Shown here piece after piece: positions 22,801 through 29,824 of a stretch of 64,000 bases of DNA (position 1 is the first letter of the stretch; each line of letters starts with the position of its first letter). Where the stretch lies: NCBI GenBank assembly GCA_947494205.1, contig CANLUH010000002.1, positions 1 to 64,000 of the forward strand, in the 5' to 3' direction. The translations under genes were made by a program, and so were the position numbers. Below the pieces are notes generated by a model that was not told the DNA's origin, did no database searches, and worked only from the letters and a program-made list of their open reading frames with translations. Origin of the DNA: an uncultured Flavobacteriaceae bacterium (GTDB lineage Bacteria; Bacteroidota; Bacteroidia; Flavobacteriales; Flavobacteriaceae).

Positions 22801-24100
22801 TGATAATAATGGCATGCCAAATTATTTAGATATAGATGATGATGGCGATGGTTATATAACTCAAGAAGAAGACGAAAACGGAAACGGTAACCCAACAGAC
22901 GACGATACCGATGCAGATGGCCATTTAGATTTCTTAGATCCAGCCAATAATAATCCAGCAGTACCAGGAATTATTAGTATGACAGATTATAATAGGTTAA
23001 CAGGAGACAAACGCTTTGAACTCTCTAACCATTTAGGTAATGTCTTATCTGTAATTACAGACCGTAAAATTGTTAAAGATGGTAGTTTCGATGCAGATAT
23101 AATTGCCTTTAATGATTACTATCCTTTCGGGATGTTAATTCCAGGGCGTAACCAAAGTAGTGATAGTTATCGATATGGGTTCCAAGGACAAGAGAAAGAT
23201 GATGAGGTTCGTGATGGAAATGGTACTTCTGTAAATTATAAGTACAGAATGCATGACCCTAGGGTTGGGAGGTTTTTTGCCATGGATCCGTTATTTAGAA
23301 AGTATCCACATAATTCTACTTATGCTTTTAGTGAAAATAGAGTTATTGATGGAATAGAGTTAGAAGGTCTTGAAGTTGTCTTAACACATGGAACTTTTGC
23401 TCAAAGAGACGATAAGCCCTTATTTTCCTTTGATATAGCTAATTATAATGAAGATTCTGATGGGGAAAGATTAAGTACATGGGATAGAGTTTTTGTTCAA
23501 AGATTAGCAATCTATTCAGGTTGGAATGCCAATTCTACTTATGAATTTGCATGGTCAGGAGCTAATAAATCTGTTGATAGAGTTGTAGGGGGAGCAATGC
23601 TAGCACATAGGTTAATGTCTGAGGACAATCCTTATAGAGAACTTAAACATGCAACTTTAATTGGTCATAGCCATGGCGGTAATGTAAATAAGATAGCAAA
23701 GAATATTCTTGAAGAAAATGGATGGACAGTTGATTTAATAAATATTTCCACACCGCAAAGGGAGGATTTTCAACAAGAAAGCATAGGTAATGGAGTGAAT
23801 TTAAGTTTTTATAGTAGTGGAGATTTAATTCAATGGATAGGTACCGATGATGGATTTAATTCATTATGGACATGGAATTCAGAGGGGCCTTTAGGGTCTA
23901 GAAAAGACCCGAAATCAAAAAACATTAAAATATCTGGGTTTAATTTACTGTGGAATTGGATATCTAATTCTGGTGGGCACAGTTATCATAACGATACGTC
24001 GTCTCAACGAAAAATTGAGGCAAAAGTTAATAAAGAATTTAAACAAAAAGGAGTAAAACGGAATGAGCATGTTAACAAAAAAAAGAAGAACGGTAGTTAA
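13802..24100 (+). CDS. Giant RHS protein, component B, with lipase toxin tail
   Basis: A 3432-residue protein with a signal peptide (residues 1-24). Domains in order: a DUF6443-like segment near 340-405 ([20 protein letters not shown]); RHS/YD repeats at about 1865-2480; a 3-coathanger-stack-like motif near 2510 ([20 protein letters not shown]); a lectin-like module at about 2600-2820; thrombospondin type-3 DxDxDG calcium repeats at about 2835-3045; and the RHS core at about 3070-3165 ([15 protein letters not shown], then [14 protein letters not shown]). The variable tail (about 3185-3432) is an alpha/beta-hydrolase lipase with GHSHGG (Ser3290), Asp3341 in SSGDLIQW and His3393 in GGHSYHND. 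The protein is probably a surface-exported polymorphic toxin. The last codons overlap the next gene. Confidence 0.85.
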   Translation: MNHNIMRLFTILSCLFLSIGLNAQVAEEAIEILSPSQINVGGTLVIEDPNFFAPNSAIETPVIDISIGVLDDVIITPSIWYTYNIALKVTTINRNTGDENIPYSGDENTPFTQNLSIEYSPFGNIGNIKDLDLKRINGAQALKIEVLSIEVFDKTNNESLGANTPDNVYLQLRYSGNRYRRLTTVLPIVNHEYIKHTTSGEVIASQQEADELKIDWDAITGATEYDLEWTWVDNYNDTNVLTPLNPSEIKFNDLDFKTNNTRIRTKNNTYKIPLIYSSGYLIYRVRALGYRPDDYTGDNNFQNVSKLFYGQWTSGTSIKTYVSDWLNVASVSSHDTNKNWQFQASYAEDGKKKEVVSYFDGTLRNRQTVTKINTDKSAIVGEVIYDNQGRPAIEVLPAPATISNLRFHDGFNKNTNNQLYTHYDFDWSDPQNPENDTTNGMSDADGASLYYSDELSLKTEDKDYFIPDAKSYPFSQIQYTNDNTGRVKRKSGVGETHQLGTNHEMKYYYGTPKQYELNRLFSYKTGYNKFYKKNTVVDPNGQISVSYIDPQGRTIATALSGNSPEGITELDEAAAGEINADLLNKLSVTATDTEEDSNYRFSSENFENFQDGLSFSGTQFVSSVEQDPVTGIAPSLDFSYTANLSSYVDACNNIEYPFVYDLSISVVNEYGEEISTTEDNQNGIKSIFETQIGAVSGNPQPYAFTFETAPNTLEIGNYTINKSIKINTDAFNTHLEAYLGNENCILPSEYFNLNLVDDDCALTTEDCNTFFTTYPNLNNYVSTKLSEITSTLESYPAAPVPAISEEQEAAYTNALTEIYNTKIETCATINLEETSGDAPGTFSFTPECKIANLRLLQDFRPGEQYAIYENIDGEVIEDNFSIYNDGIDGTNNSFLPNTNGLQLPLWRYPIGINGNDGNDFYIDDAGDQAFVEVLISRDANGDYILDDNNQYIFSPEIHSDYIATYIASNGLPNINDDGNLEVLPNHLLKEEDFIANWENSWAESLLYYHPELGYTTYFNEICSKLGSTGFTYTNAPVELSSSAYDQFLKDLVYYSSNPQDIQISGNSNLDDIFSDTQMLLDSDPYFNESYEGINSIINGVVDIDNTYSYGSNDDITIGQATYTVTGELSARKALMAYALEYDYDGTGGPMWEFAYRNIVCGDGILFECTLPATLSLALAELNTNEEKEAFWTSYRSLYISTKNKILYVFSNIYAMQNGFYNGCIEDLSNSPFNVLYSYQDNSIDALINRIIALGTELNYSGNPVGVCGHSNSGSFIDKKRRFIPLDIIFGNNDINGDGYLEGVASEVEYQVYQETGNCPNVVHLTHFLNGLFTTTAGNLPLSNSAITNASYLSSDLYTALDGIVDYQNTNEPLMGSNGIKIFTDANSAGAGDLSITVGDSNDISSSLTCPILVNDTSNNYNWSNYGTANGEWYITQVQNLIFTGQELTETPHTFAFLATVIVNGDTSNPIEVVFNGESCVNIGNCGTDDPSNHIDYDYDQMDSDISINYDEDTTDCDERQERFQLALKNVLNELNNSNNDLFSATAINLSAYESYTNSYLPEFFNDNDLVATIIYDATHPTFKHKIVAANSTFYFNIPSFSGISNFESIESVHVNISANTLTYTFLLNDGTSVEQVPVAYSADGNISVRDKSLNFGCDEDPCIAEPVAPVSCDVAWTLYTTTIGLDANNDGISDYIPNYELPDWLNKDQFCGLGYKYSVENYKNYIDTFNIGLFGIDSPYFISFFEFANNALGVGHPNTMDAISAFYAYISIPENAGTINWLEYVNDVYMVINSVCATAQITINTPGVETTTTDCESFVNNLQLTYTNDLYEQYIEAQTEAFTNAYLNAAMNQLVETFNLTYSDKEYQYTLYYYDQAGNLMQTVPPEGIDRLEAPNNGVINQARSSNNGSGVVEPNHQLKTRYKYNSLNQLVWQYTPDGGETRFAYDKLGRIVMSQNAKQAIRDKNGNVSFSYTAYDDLGRIKEAGELKVEDGQYKINEAGRLVNNADVIVETVNQNQFPNNFSTYREDVTVTVYDAIFDQDIVNQFGGYDEYNNRNRVTTVLHYIKYPAADNTFDNGLFYSYDIHGNVKELITYINTPDLVALGQQIKRVAYNYDLISGNVNTVIYQKGETDQFIHSYTYDADNRIVGVKTSTNGVIWENEAVYDYYKHGPLARVLIGDKKVQGVDYVYTIQGWLKGVNSERLNPADDMGQDGYGANTTIAKDAFGFTLDYFDGDYVSNNSSRLLNLSTVKTASPNNLYNGNIKQMTTSLRDLNEEKLSSLSNSYVYDQLNRISKSNNQSIRETSNNVFSSTNDLYKTSYTYDKNGNLMSLNRNADGQSMDELRYDYNDKTNQLNHVIDGANASLFDVDIDSQEPDNYVYDEIGQLTKDIEGKLKTITWTVAGKVKEIFKDDNTKITFNYDGLGNRISKTVDLSATKNGGDTKTTYYVRDAQGNVLGVYNMLIDNDGVTNTGPSDYDVFLPTATVTTTEEIQAINNIENVNGTNYVVTTGNVTLEAGNGIILKPGFKASVGSTFVAKVEDFNGGVYDEEGFTLKEHHIYGSSRLGLQEYTNVSLGNTTANRQLAEKVNAKTTNSNIPEGPITNNAVCDNCAYSFSSNRSGTINSDDAIDINFAAGENYTFGTKVTLSAINSNQRDIFSILDFDGNTTRRILLNMVKTDIIGGGYKYSPRIRLDESVLNGQNYTTSTTFIDLANINNVIPNVNVNEVAFSISVTAPNIYNVSLIHNGVNYTSQSGALTQITTNSSFGLFLTPGDGFVYATNFEMCYLNYTVNSVSRNFGFSNIGTSPTSNGVTLSLLDLDVLYWIPSCGPDNDVDDDTVLNDDEDINGNGNYDDDDTDGDGVADYLDTDDDNDGILTIYENPNNDNTVLNDDTDGDGIPNYLDIDDDGDGIPTTQEDLNGNGNYDDDDTDGDGIPNYLDNDDDNDTVLTIHEYNNGGDFDEDGIPNYLDTDDDNDTVLTADENPLQPGDTGYVETYLLDTDNNGMPNYLDIDDDGDGYITQEEDENGNGNPTDDDTDADGHLDFLDPANNNPAVPGIISMTDYNRLTGDKRFELSNHLGNVLSVITDRKIVKDGSFDADIIAFNDYYPFGMLIPGRNQSSDSYRYGFQGQEKDDEVRDGNGTSVNYKYRMHDPRVGRFFAMDPLFRKYPHNSTYAFSENRVIDGIELEGLEVVLTHGTFAQRDDKPLFSFDIANYNEDSDGERLSTWDRVFVQRLAIYSGWNANSTYEFAWSGANKSVDRVVGGAMLAHRLMSEDNPYRELKHATLIGHSHGGNVNKIAKNILEENGWTVDLINISTPQREDFQQESIGNGVNLSFYSSGDLIQWIGTDDGFNSLWTWNSEGPLGSRKDPKSKNIKISGFNLLWNWISNSGGHSYHNDTSSQRKIEAKVNKEFKQKGVKRNEHVNKKKKNGS
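21613..22930 (+). other. Lectin-like plus thrombospondin type-3 insertion within RHS B
   Basis: This part of the RHS B gene interrupts the usual RHS order between [12 protein letters not shown] and [11 protein letters not shown]. The first half (about residues 2600-2820) looks like a concanavalin/LamG beta-sandwich. The second half (about 2835-3045) is a run of Asp/Asn-rich DGDGxxNYLDxDDDNDG units typical of calcium-binding TSP3 stalks. It is likely displayed on the outside of the RHS shell. Confidence 0.6.
23114..23209 (+). repeat. Left arm of a 96-bp perfect inverted repeat (RHS core)
   Basis: This 96-bp stretch encodes the core segment from DYYPFGM to KDDEV. It is identical, in reverse complement, to 25636-25731. 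Identity stops sharply at both ends. A further 20-bp shared block (ATGCATGACCCTAGGGTTGG) follows in both copies at the HDPRVG motif. The reading phase is the same in both copies. Confidence 0.95.
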
Positions 24101-24347
24101 TTTTTTAATTTCGAATATAGCTTTTGTATTAATTCTAAATAAATATATTAAGGTTCCAGCCGGGGATATGGTTGTTATAATTTATAACTTAATTTTTGGA
24201 ATTATTCAAGCCTTGATAATTTCCGTTGTTGAAAAAATAGTATATAAGGAGATAAATTTTTATAACCTTTTAATTATTTTATTATTTCAAGTTATATGTA
24301 TTATCATTGTTAGTTATTTTGGTTTTTTAATTAGAAATTCTATTTAA
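24063..24347 (+). CDS. Small membrane protein, candidate immunity to the RHS lipase tail
   Basis: A 94-residue protein with about three hydrophobic segments (near residues 12-28, 35-58 and 68-90) and few charged residues. It starts inside the last codons of RHS B (38-nt overlap) in another frame. The start has a clear Shine-Dalgarno sequence, AAAAGGAG at 24046-24053, spaced 9 nt from the ATG. This is unusual here and marks a real start. I do not recognise the family. Position right after a polymorphic-toxin tail, small size and translational coupling are the hallmarks of an immunity gene. A membrane location would fit protection against a lipid-cleaving enzyme. Confidence 0.6.
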   Translation: MSMLTKKRRTVVNFLISNIAFVLILNKYIKVPAGDMVVIIYNLIFGIIQALIISVVEKIVYKEINFYNLLIILLFQVICIIIVSYFGFLIRNSI

Positions 24348-24424
24348 ATAAAAGTTAAAAACAAAAAGCGGAGTTACCTCTGCTACCGTTAGAATTTTTC
24401 TAGTAACGGTATGAGTAAGTATCA

Positions 24425-24470
24425 TAAAAAAACAAAGTTTTTACATCCCTGTAAAAGCTTTGTTTTTTTT
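24425..24470. terminator. Bidirectional terminator between the two RHS tails
   Basis: AACAAAGTTTTTACA and TGTAAAAGCTTTGTT form a 15-bp stem (one wobble pair) with loop TCCC, followed by eight T on the plus strand and preceded by seven A. It can therefore stop transcription from both sides. It sits between the RHS B/immunity operon and the opposing orphan tip. A second small inverted repeat (TACCGTTA / TAACGGTA) lies at about 24383-24412. Confidence 0.8.
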
Positions 24471-24558
24471 AACTCTAGCAAAAATTAGTAGGAGAAAAAA
24501 CTTTTGTTTTATTATAATTATTCTAGTTAAAAACAAGAAATGATAATATATAAAACAA

Positions 24559-25713
24559 TTATTCTTTTTTTGTTGATTTTTTTTCTGATTTCTTTAACTC
24601 AATACTACCTTCAGTATTTAAAAATAATTTATGAACATAAGCCTTTTCACCATCGGCTGAGTATTCAATTAAGATAGCACTATCTTTTTCGAAATCAATA
24701 TTATCATCACTCCAAATAATTCTTTTTAACTCAGGTAAAGTTTTAATCTGACCAGTAAGAAAATCTCCTAAAACATGAGTAGGTGCATATAAAATTTCAA
24801 AATCATCTTTAATGTATCCTTTACCTACTTCGTTTGCTAGGTCATATATAGACCCTTTTTTAGATAAAGCAAGTATATAGGCCCTTCTAGTTTGCTTTAC
24901 TGCTTCAATTTCACTCAAAGCTATACCTTGAATAGTATCGATTGTAAGCCCTACTGCTAAAGCTAAAGTAAACCCTACTGGACCTGTTACACTACTAGCA
25001 GAAACTAAATAAGTAGTAACTCCCATATTTAAAAGAGAGTTGGCATCAATTTGCCCATCATTATTAGCAGTGTCTTTAACAAGCATAATAGCATCAAACA
25101 TATATCCTGCATTATTAAGTGCTTTACTTACTATTTTTAATTTATTACTTCTAAATGCCTCAATTTGATTTATTCCTTTAGTTGTGAAATATTTATTACC
25201 GAAATTTTGCCCCATACTAACATTATGATATACTGTACCGTCAATTAAAGTGACTGTTTTTGCAGTCGTTCTTGTTGTAGTATATATTTTACCATTGCTT
25301 CCTTTCAGTTTTCCTGCTTTTAACTTTTTAAATGCAAATGTATATGATTTAGCTTCAGCAAATCCTCCTAGTTTTTCTAATCCAGTAATGAAAATACTAA
25401 CCATTATACCTTCACCATCAAGAGATGAAAAAATTGAGCTATTATTACCTTCAGGAAGAATTGCAATAAGCTCTTCAGCTCCTTCTAGTTCTTTATGTGA
25501 AATCACCTTATTTCCACTAAATTGATAAGGCGAGTAGAAAGGGTATTTTTTTGTTAAAGGATCTGGTGAAAAGAATCTTCCAACCCTAGGGTCATGCATG
25601 CGAAAACTAAAATTAACTGAATTCCCTTTCCCTTTAACCTCATCATCTTTCTCTTGTCCTTGGAACCCATATCGATAACTATCACTACTTTGGTTACGCC
25701 CTGGAATTAACAT
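24559..25713 (-). CDS. Orphan RHS tip with an alternative C-terminal tail (silent cassette)
   Basis: A 384-residue frame on the minus strand. The first 26 residues ([20 protein letters not shown], then EKDDEV) are identical to residues 3111-3136 of RHS B. They are followed by the core end [19 protein letters not shown] and then an unrelated tail. The tail has a hydrophobic, glycine-rich stretch at about residues 228-266 and a Lys-rich end. I do not recognise its fold or a catalytic motif. There is no signal peptide, and the first ATG is inside the repeated core. The open frame runs about 27 codons further upstream without a usual start. It therefore reads as a promoterless spare tip. No immunity-like gene follows it. 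Confidence 0.75.
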   Translation of the reverse strand: MLIPGRNQSSDSYRYGFQGQEKDDEVKGKGNSVNFSFRMHDPRVGRFFSPDPLTKKYPFYSPYQFSGNKVISHKELEGAEELIAILPEGNNSSIFSSLDGEGIMVSIFITGLEKLGGFAEAKSYTFAFKKLKAGKLKGSNGKIYTTTRTTAKTVTLIDGTVYHNVSMGQNFGNKYFTTKGINQIEAFRSNKLKIVSKALNNAGYMFDAIMLVKDTANNDGQIDANSLLNMGVTTYLVSASSVTGPVGFTLALAVGLTIDTIQGIALSEIEAVKQTRRAYILALSKKGSIYDLANEVGKGYIKDDFEILYAPTHVLGDFLTGQIKTLPELKRIIWSDDNIDFEKDSAILIEYSADGEKAYVHKLFLNTEGSIELKKSEKKSTKKE

Positions 25714-25731
25714 CCCGAAAGGATAGTAATC
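25636..25731 (-). repeat. Right arm of the 96-bp perfect inverted repeat
   Basis: Exact reverse complement of 23114-23209. The two arms enclose 2426 bp that contain both alternative tails, the candidate immunity gene and the two-way terminator. The outer sequence beyond 25731 is unrelated to RHS B. Confidence 0.95.
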
Positions 25732-25913
25732 TAAAAGTGTTTTATTAATTGAAAAATAAGGGTTTTTTAGATTGTTTATTGTAATATATAATTACATAAA
25801 AGTGCAATTATAAGCCTAAAATAGAGATAAAATACCCTCTAATTTTGCATGATGAGTTTTGTAAACCACAATATTCAATTAAACATTATATTTTAAATAT
25901 AACTGAGAAAGTA

Positions 25914-28748
25914 TTAATACCAACGACGTGTAAACAAACTCAACAATGTTTTTGGAGATAACGTCACAATAAAACGAATGCTTCGGTCGTAGTTAGGTTG
26001 TGCAATTTCCCATCCTAAATTAGAGTAGACAGGTAAATACAATTCGAAGTAATCTTCTACTAAATTTAAGCGTATTCCTGTATCGTAAACAAAGTTAGGG
26101 CTACTACCGTGACTATTTAAAACACCAATATCTCCATAAGCCATAATGTAGCGCCAAATGGTTGTACTGGTGTTAACGGTTGTAATCCATTGGCTAGCAA
26201 ATGGGGTTTCTAATTGAGACTTAAATCCACCTTCGGCAATTATTAATTGTTGGCTTAATAATCCAGTTTCCTCTGTACGACCTAAATAGTTATAATCGAA
26301 AAGATAATCAGTAGGGCGATCTAAAGCAAAACTAAAAAAGTTAGAGTCTTCAAAAGTTCTGTTGTATAAGAATGTTCCTGTAAACACACGTAAGTTGTAT
26401 TGTCTGTTATTTTCGGTAAGTTTTCTAAACTCTAATGTAGCAGAGACTTTTCCGAAGTCTTTAGCCAATTGTAAATCGGTAGACCAAGAACTAAAGTTTT
26501 TTAGATTAGGATTCGATTTTCTGAAATTAGCATTAAACACACTGTATTTAGGTTCTCCATCGGTTTCAAACTCTCCTGTTGGGTCTACTTGGCGATCTAT
26601 ATTTACATAGCGAAGCGTTAAAGAGCTACGCTTGTTATCACGTAAGTTTTTATGGTCTCTAAACCTAAAGTTTACAAAGGGTGTAAACGAGGTGTAGGAT
26701 AAATCTGGTGCGTAGTTAAAGTATTCTCCAGACAATCCGTATTTAATATAATTATTATCGGTGTTTTCGCGTCTATCTGTATAACTTATAGAGGCACTTC
26801 CTACTATTTGTTTACTTTTTATAGCGTATTTAGGGCTTATTTTATACAGTAAGTTTTTTGTTAGTAATGTCTTGTTATACAATTTTAAACCAGGGGAGAA
26901 GCCATCATAGAAATTATAATCGGCTTCTGGCATAAAAAATATTTGATTGAAATTAGGATCTTCAACATCTTTAAACAATCTAAATTGTAAAGGCTTGTTA
27001 TTTGCTAGAAACCCTTTGGTAGACTTCCAGTTATTACGCATGTTAAATTCTGGAACTACTTGATCATAATTAAGTACTAATCTATCAACATCACTGTCTG
27101 GTATCGTTACTGTTTTAGAGTCTCTAAACCCTTCAATCCATTGCTTGGAAACTATAGAATCGTTTTTTAAAGTAAATAGAGAGACAGGCATAACGTTATC
27201 TCTTTTATTTTGAAGTGTTATTCTAATAGAATCATTCCCTTTTTTTACTTTCTGTATTTTATAATCTATTTTACTACTCGTTGCTAAATAGTCATTAAAA
27301 AACCAGCTGATATCTTTTTTAGTTTTAGATTCTATAAGTGATTTAAAGTCTTTTGAAGTTACTGGTTTTAGCTTACTTTCTTTTAAGAACTCTAAAATGG
27401 TACTTTCCATAATGTCCGAATTAATATAGTCGTCTAGATATCTTAGTCCTACACCAGCTTTGTATTTGTTAGAAATGTTTTTATTAAACTTTAATAGTGA
27501 ATCTTTTGGCATTGTTAATGGCTGATCGATATTGGTTCTTGCCATGTGTAAATACAGAAAGTTGTATTGGTCGTTAAAGTTTAAATCGGCGGCATGAAAA
27601 GCACGAACGCCCCAAATATTAGCTAAATTACCTAGTAACTTCATGTTAGGGTAATACTCTTCCACATATTTCATTAAATAGTAGATTTGTATACCGTCTA
27701 ACAACCATTGGTCTTTTCTTGGGTTAATTAATAGCGTGTTTTCTAGGTAGTTGTGTAATGTGGTTTTTAATATTTTTAATTCGTATTGAAATTCATCTGA
27801 AAACGGACGCACAAAATCTGGTAATTGATTAATACCATATATAGGGCTTTTTTTATAGTCTATTTTGGTTAGTAATACTTTATCGTGCGGATAATAACCT
27901 AGGTTTCGTGTAATAAACTCAGCAACCTTGTCTGTTGCTATTGCTACTTTTGGTCCAGATAAACCTTCTGTATCTATGTTAGATTGAACAGAGAAAAAGT
28001 CGGTTTCTACAGTGTTATAGGTGTTTACTTTGTTTAAAAACAGTTTAGAATTTATTCTGTTAGACCCTTCTAAAGTGGTTCTCTTTTTACCGTCTTTAGT
28101 AATTGTACCTATTGTGTTTAATTCTGAAATGAGACTATAATTTTCAGGGTATTCAATATCTAAGTATAATTTTGCTTTTGGTACATAAGCATCATCTAAA
28201 TTTTTATTACTAAAGTAATGCCATTTGCCGTCGTAAACTGCTGGGGTGATATACCAATATCTTAAATTATAATCGTCATCTCCAGTTATACCATAACGTG
28301 TAAACTTATCGTTTGGCACTTGTACAGTGTAATTTAGTTTTAAAGTATACGAACTGTTTGGTCGTAACGGTGTATTTAGGGTTACTTTTAAAACATCTGG
28401 AAATTGTTCTAGTCTAGAATAGTCTACATTAGAGGTGTTTTGTTGTATAGACGTTATAGCTGTAAAACCACGATCTTCGTTTTTTGCAAAGTGAAACGTG
28501 TTTTTAAACTCATCGGCAAAACGTTCGGCTAAAGGGGTATCTTTAGCCGAATAACTATGACTCCAATCGTTAAGGTATATTACGCTTAGTGCTGTATTTG
28601 TACTATTATAATATTCAATAGTTTGCTCAATAGCAATGGTCTTACTTTCAATATTAAAAGCAGCCTTTATATCCATTTTATTACTCTGACTAAAGGCAGA
28701 AATACTAAAAATGAGACATAGGAGGGTTTTAAAATAATTATATTTCAA
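25914..28748 (-). CDS. Outer-membrane beta-barrel protein with M1-peptidase-like periplasmic domain
   Basis: A 944-residue protein. The frame starts at TTG (28748-28746), supported by an immediate signal peptide ending SISAFSQ at residue 21. Residues about 25-480 resemble gluzincin/M1 aminopeptidases, for example LRYWYITPAVYDGKWHYFSN and NPRKDQWLLDGIQIYYLMKY. The expected HExxH zinc site is absent: the aligned helix reads LKTTLHNYLENTLL. The conserved Glu in the following helix is replaced by Asp-Gly. Residues about 590-944 are alternating amphipathic strands and the protein ends in RRWY, typical of an outer-membrane barrel. It is probably not a working protease; it may be a surface assembly or binding protein. 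Confidence 0.75.
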   Translation of the reverse strand: MKYNYFKTLLCLIFSISAFSQSNKMDIKAAFNIESKTIAIEQTIEYYNSTNTALSVIYLNDWSHSYSAKDTPLAERFADEFKNTFHFAKNEDRGFTAITSIQQNTSNVDYSRLEQFPDVLKVTLNTPLRPNSSYTLKLNYTVQVPNDKFTRYGITGDDDYNLRYWYITPAVYDGKWHYFSNKNLDDAYVPKAKLYLDIEYPENYSLISELNTIGTITKDGKKRTTLEGSNRINSKLFLNKVNTYNTVETDFFSVQSNIDTEGLSGPKVAIATDKVAEFITRNLGYYPHDKVLLTKIDYKKSPIYGINQLPDFVRPFSDEFQYELKILKTTLHNYLENTLLINPRKDQWLLDGIQIYYLMKYVEEYYPNMKLLGNLANIWGVRAFHAADLNFNDQYNFLYLHMARTNIDQPLTMPKDSLLKFNKNISNKYKAGVGLRYLDDYINSDIMESTILEFLKESKLKPVTSKDFKSLIESKTKKDISWFFNDYLATSSKIDYKIQKVKKGNDSIRITLQNKRDNVMPVSLFTLKNDSIVSKQWIEGFRDSKTVTIPDSDVDRLVLNYDQVVPEFNMRNNWKSTKGFLANNKPLQFRLFKDVEDPNFNQIFFMPEADYNFYDGFSPGLKLYNKTLLTKNLLYKISPKYAIKSKQIVGSASISYTDRRENTDNNYIKYGLSGEYFNYAPDLSYTSFTPFVNFRFRDHKNLRDNKRSSLTLRYVNIDRQVDPTGEFETDGEPKYSVFNANFRKSNPNLKNFSSWSTDLQLAKDFGKVSATLEFRKLTENNRQYNLRVFTGTFLYNRTFEDSNFFSFALDRPTDYLFDYNYLGRTEETGLLSQQLIIAEGGFKSQLETPFASQWITTVNTSTTIWRYIMAYGDIGVLNSHGSSPNFVYDTGIRLNLVEDYFELYLPVYSNLGWEIAQPNYDRSIRFIVTLSPKTLLSLFTRRWY

Positions 28749-28825
28749 TGGGACTTAGCTTTTTTTATTTAAAGTAACGTAAAAATATCCTTACGAGTAT
28801 GTGTTTAACAATAGTTTATGTTTTT

Positions 28826-29515
28826 TTAGAAATTTGGACTTAACCCGTATTCTTTGTAGAACACATTTAATATATCTACTACTTCGTCTTCTGTATCTAC
28901 TAAATGTATTAAATCTAAATCTTTGGGACTTATGTTAGCAAATCGATCTAAAAGTGTAGCTTTTACCCAATCCATTAATCCAGACCAAAATTCTGTACCT
29001 ACTAGAATAATAGGGAATTTTTCAATCTTGTTAGTTTGTATTAGTGTGATGGCTTCAAATAACTCATCTAAAGTTCCAAAACCTCCAGGCATAACTACGA
29101 AACCTTGAGAGTATTTTACAAACATTACTTTTCTAACAAAAAAGTAATCGAAGTCTAAACTCTTATCGTTGTCTATGTATGGGTTATCGTGTTGCTCGAA
29201 TGGTAATTCTATATTTAATCCTACAGAAGTTCCTCCTGCTAAATGCGCCCCTTTATTACCAGCTTCCATAATTCCTGGTCCACCACCTGTAATAACACCG
29301 TAGCCTGCCTCTACAATACCTTTGGCTACGCTTTCTGCTAACTTATAATATTTATCTTCTGGTTTTGTTCTTGCCGAACCAAAAATAGACACACATGGTC
29401 CTATTTGACTCATTTTTTCAAATCCATTAACGAATTCTCCCATAATCTTGAAGATTGCCCAAGAGTCGTTCGTTTTGTTTTCATTCCAATCTTTATGATG
29501 TTGTTCTTTTCTCAT
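28826..29515 (-). CDS. LOG family protein (TIGR00730-type nucleotide phosphoribohydrolase)
   Basis: A 229-residue Rossmann-fold protein. The LOG/lysine-decarboxylase-like signature PGGFGTLDELFE and the nucleotide site GGGPGIMEAGNKGAHLAGG are both present. Characterised family members cleave the ribose-base bond of (cytokinin) nucleoside 5'-monophosphates, but many bacterial members probably have other purine-nucleotide substrates. The protein is cytoplasmic. Length is normal. It lies 77 bp upstream of the barrel protein on the same strand and may share a transcript with it. A TATCTTTC near-match to the -7 element lies about 30 bp upstream of the ATG. Confidence 0.88.
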   Translation of the reverse strand: MRKEQHHKDWNENKTNDSWAIFKIMGEFVNGFEKMSQIGPCVSIFGSARTKPEDKYYKLAESVAKGIVEAGYGVITGGGPGIMEAGNKGAHLAGGTSVGLNIELPFEQHDNPYIDNDKSLDFDYFFVRKVMFVKYSQGFVVMPGGFGTLDELFEAITLIQTNKIEKFPIILVGTEFWSGLMDWVKATLLDRFANISPKDLDLIHLVDTEDEVVDILNVFYKEYGLSPNF

Positions 29516-29824
29516 GTTCTTTTCAAATTTTAAAAGCCTCGAAAGATAGTATTTTATATTCTGTTTTTAAACTACTAAATCAATTTTAGTTGTAATTGTT
29601 TTTAAACTCTAAGATAGGTGTAAAAAGTAAACATTGAAAGCCTATTGTTAAAAAGGATTTTGTTTAAGAAGAAAATAGGATTCTCTTTATTGATTATTAG
29701 TGAATTATGAAATACTAGTTTGTAGCCTGAGACTAATTTAAGTATAGTAAAACGTGGTATTACTTTAGAATGGATATAAAAAATAATGCTCTCAAAATTA
29801 TTAAAATAGTTGAGAGCATTTATA
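29516..29824. other. Intergenic gap between uvrA and the LOG gene
   Basis: 309 bp without a gene. The uvrA terminator occupies its left end. The right end should hold the LOG-gene promoter. Nothing else is recognised. Confidence 0.5.
29785..29820 (-). terminator. uvrA terminator
   Basis: AATGCTCTCAA (29785-29795) and TTGAGAGCATT (29810-29820) form an 11-bp perfect stem just past the uvrA stop. On the minus strand it is followed by ATTTTTT, fitting an intrinsic terminator. Confidence 0.7.

Noticed and set aside
24559..25713. Orphan tip as an independently expressed gene
   Set aside because: Its first ATG is inside the duplicated core, it has no signal peptide, and no promoter motif is visible upstream. 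A silent cassette is more likely.
23114..25731. Dedicated site-specific invertase system at the RHS inverted repeat
   Set aside because: No recombinase or integrase gene is present in the window and the arms are ordinary coding core sequence. If inversion occurs, general homologous recombination is the simpler explanation.
25914..28748. Active M1 aminopeptidase
   Set aside because: No HExxH motif and no downstream Glu ligand can be found in the expected helices.
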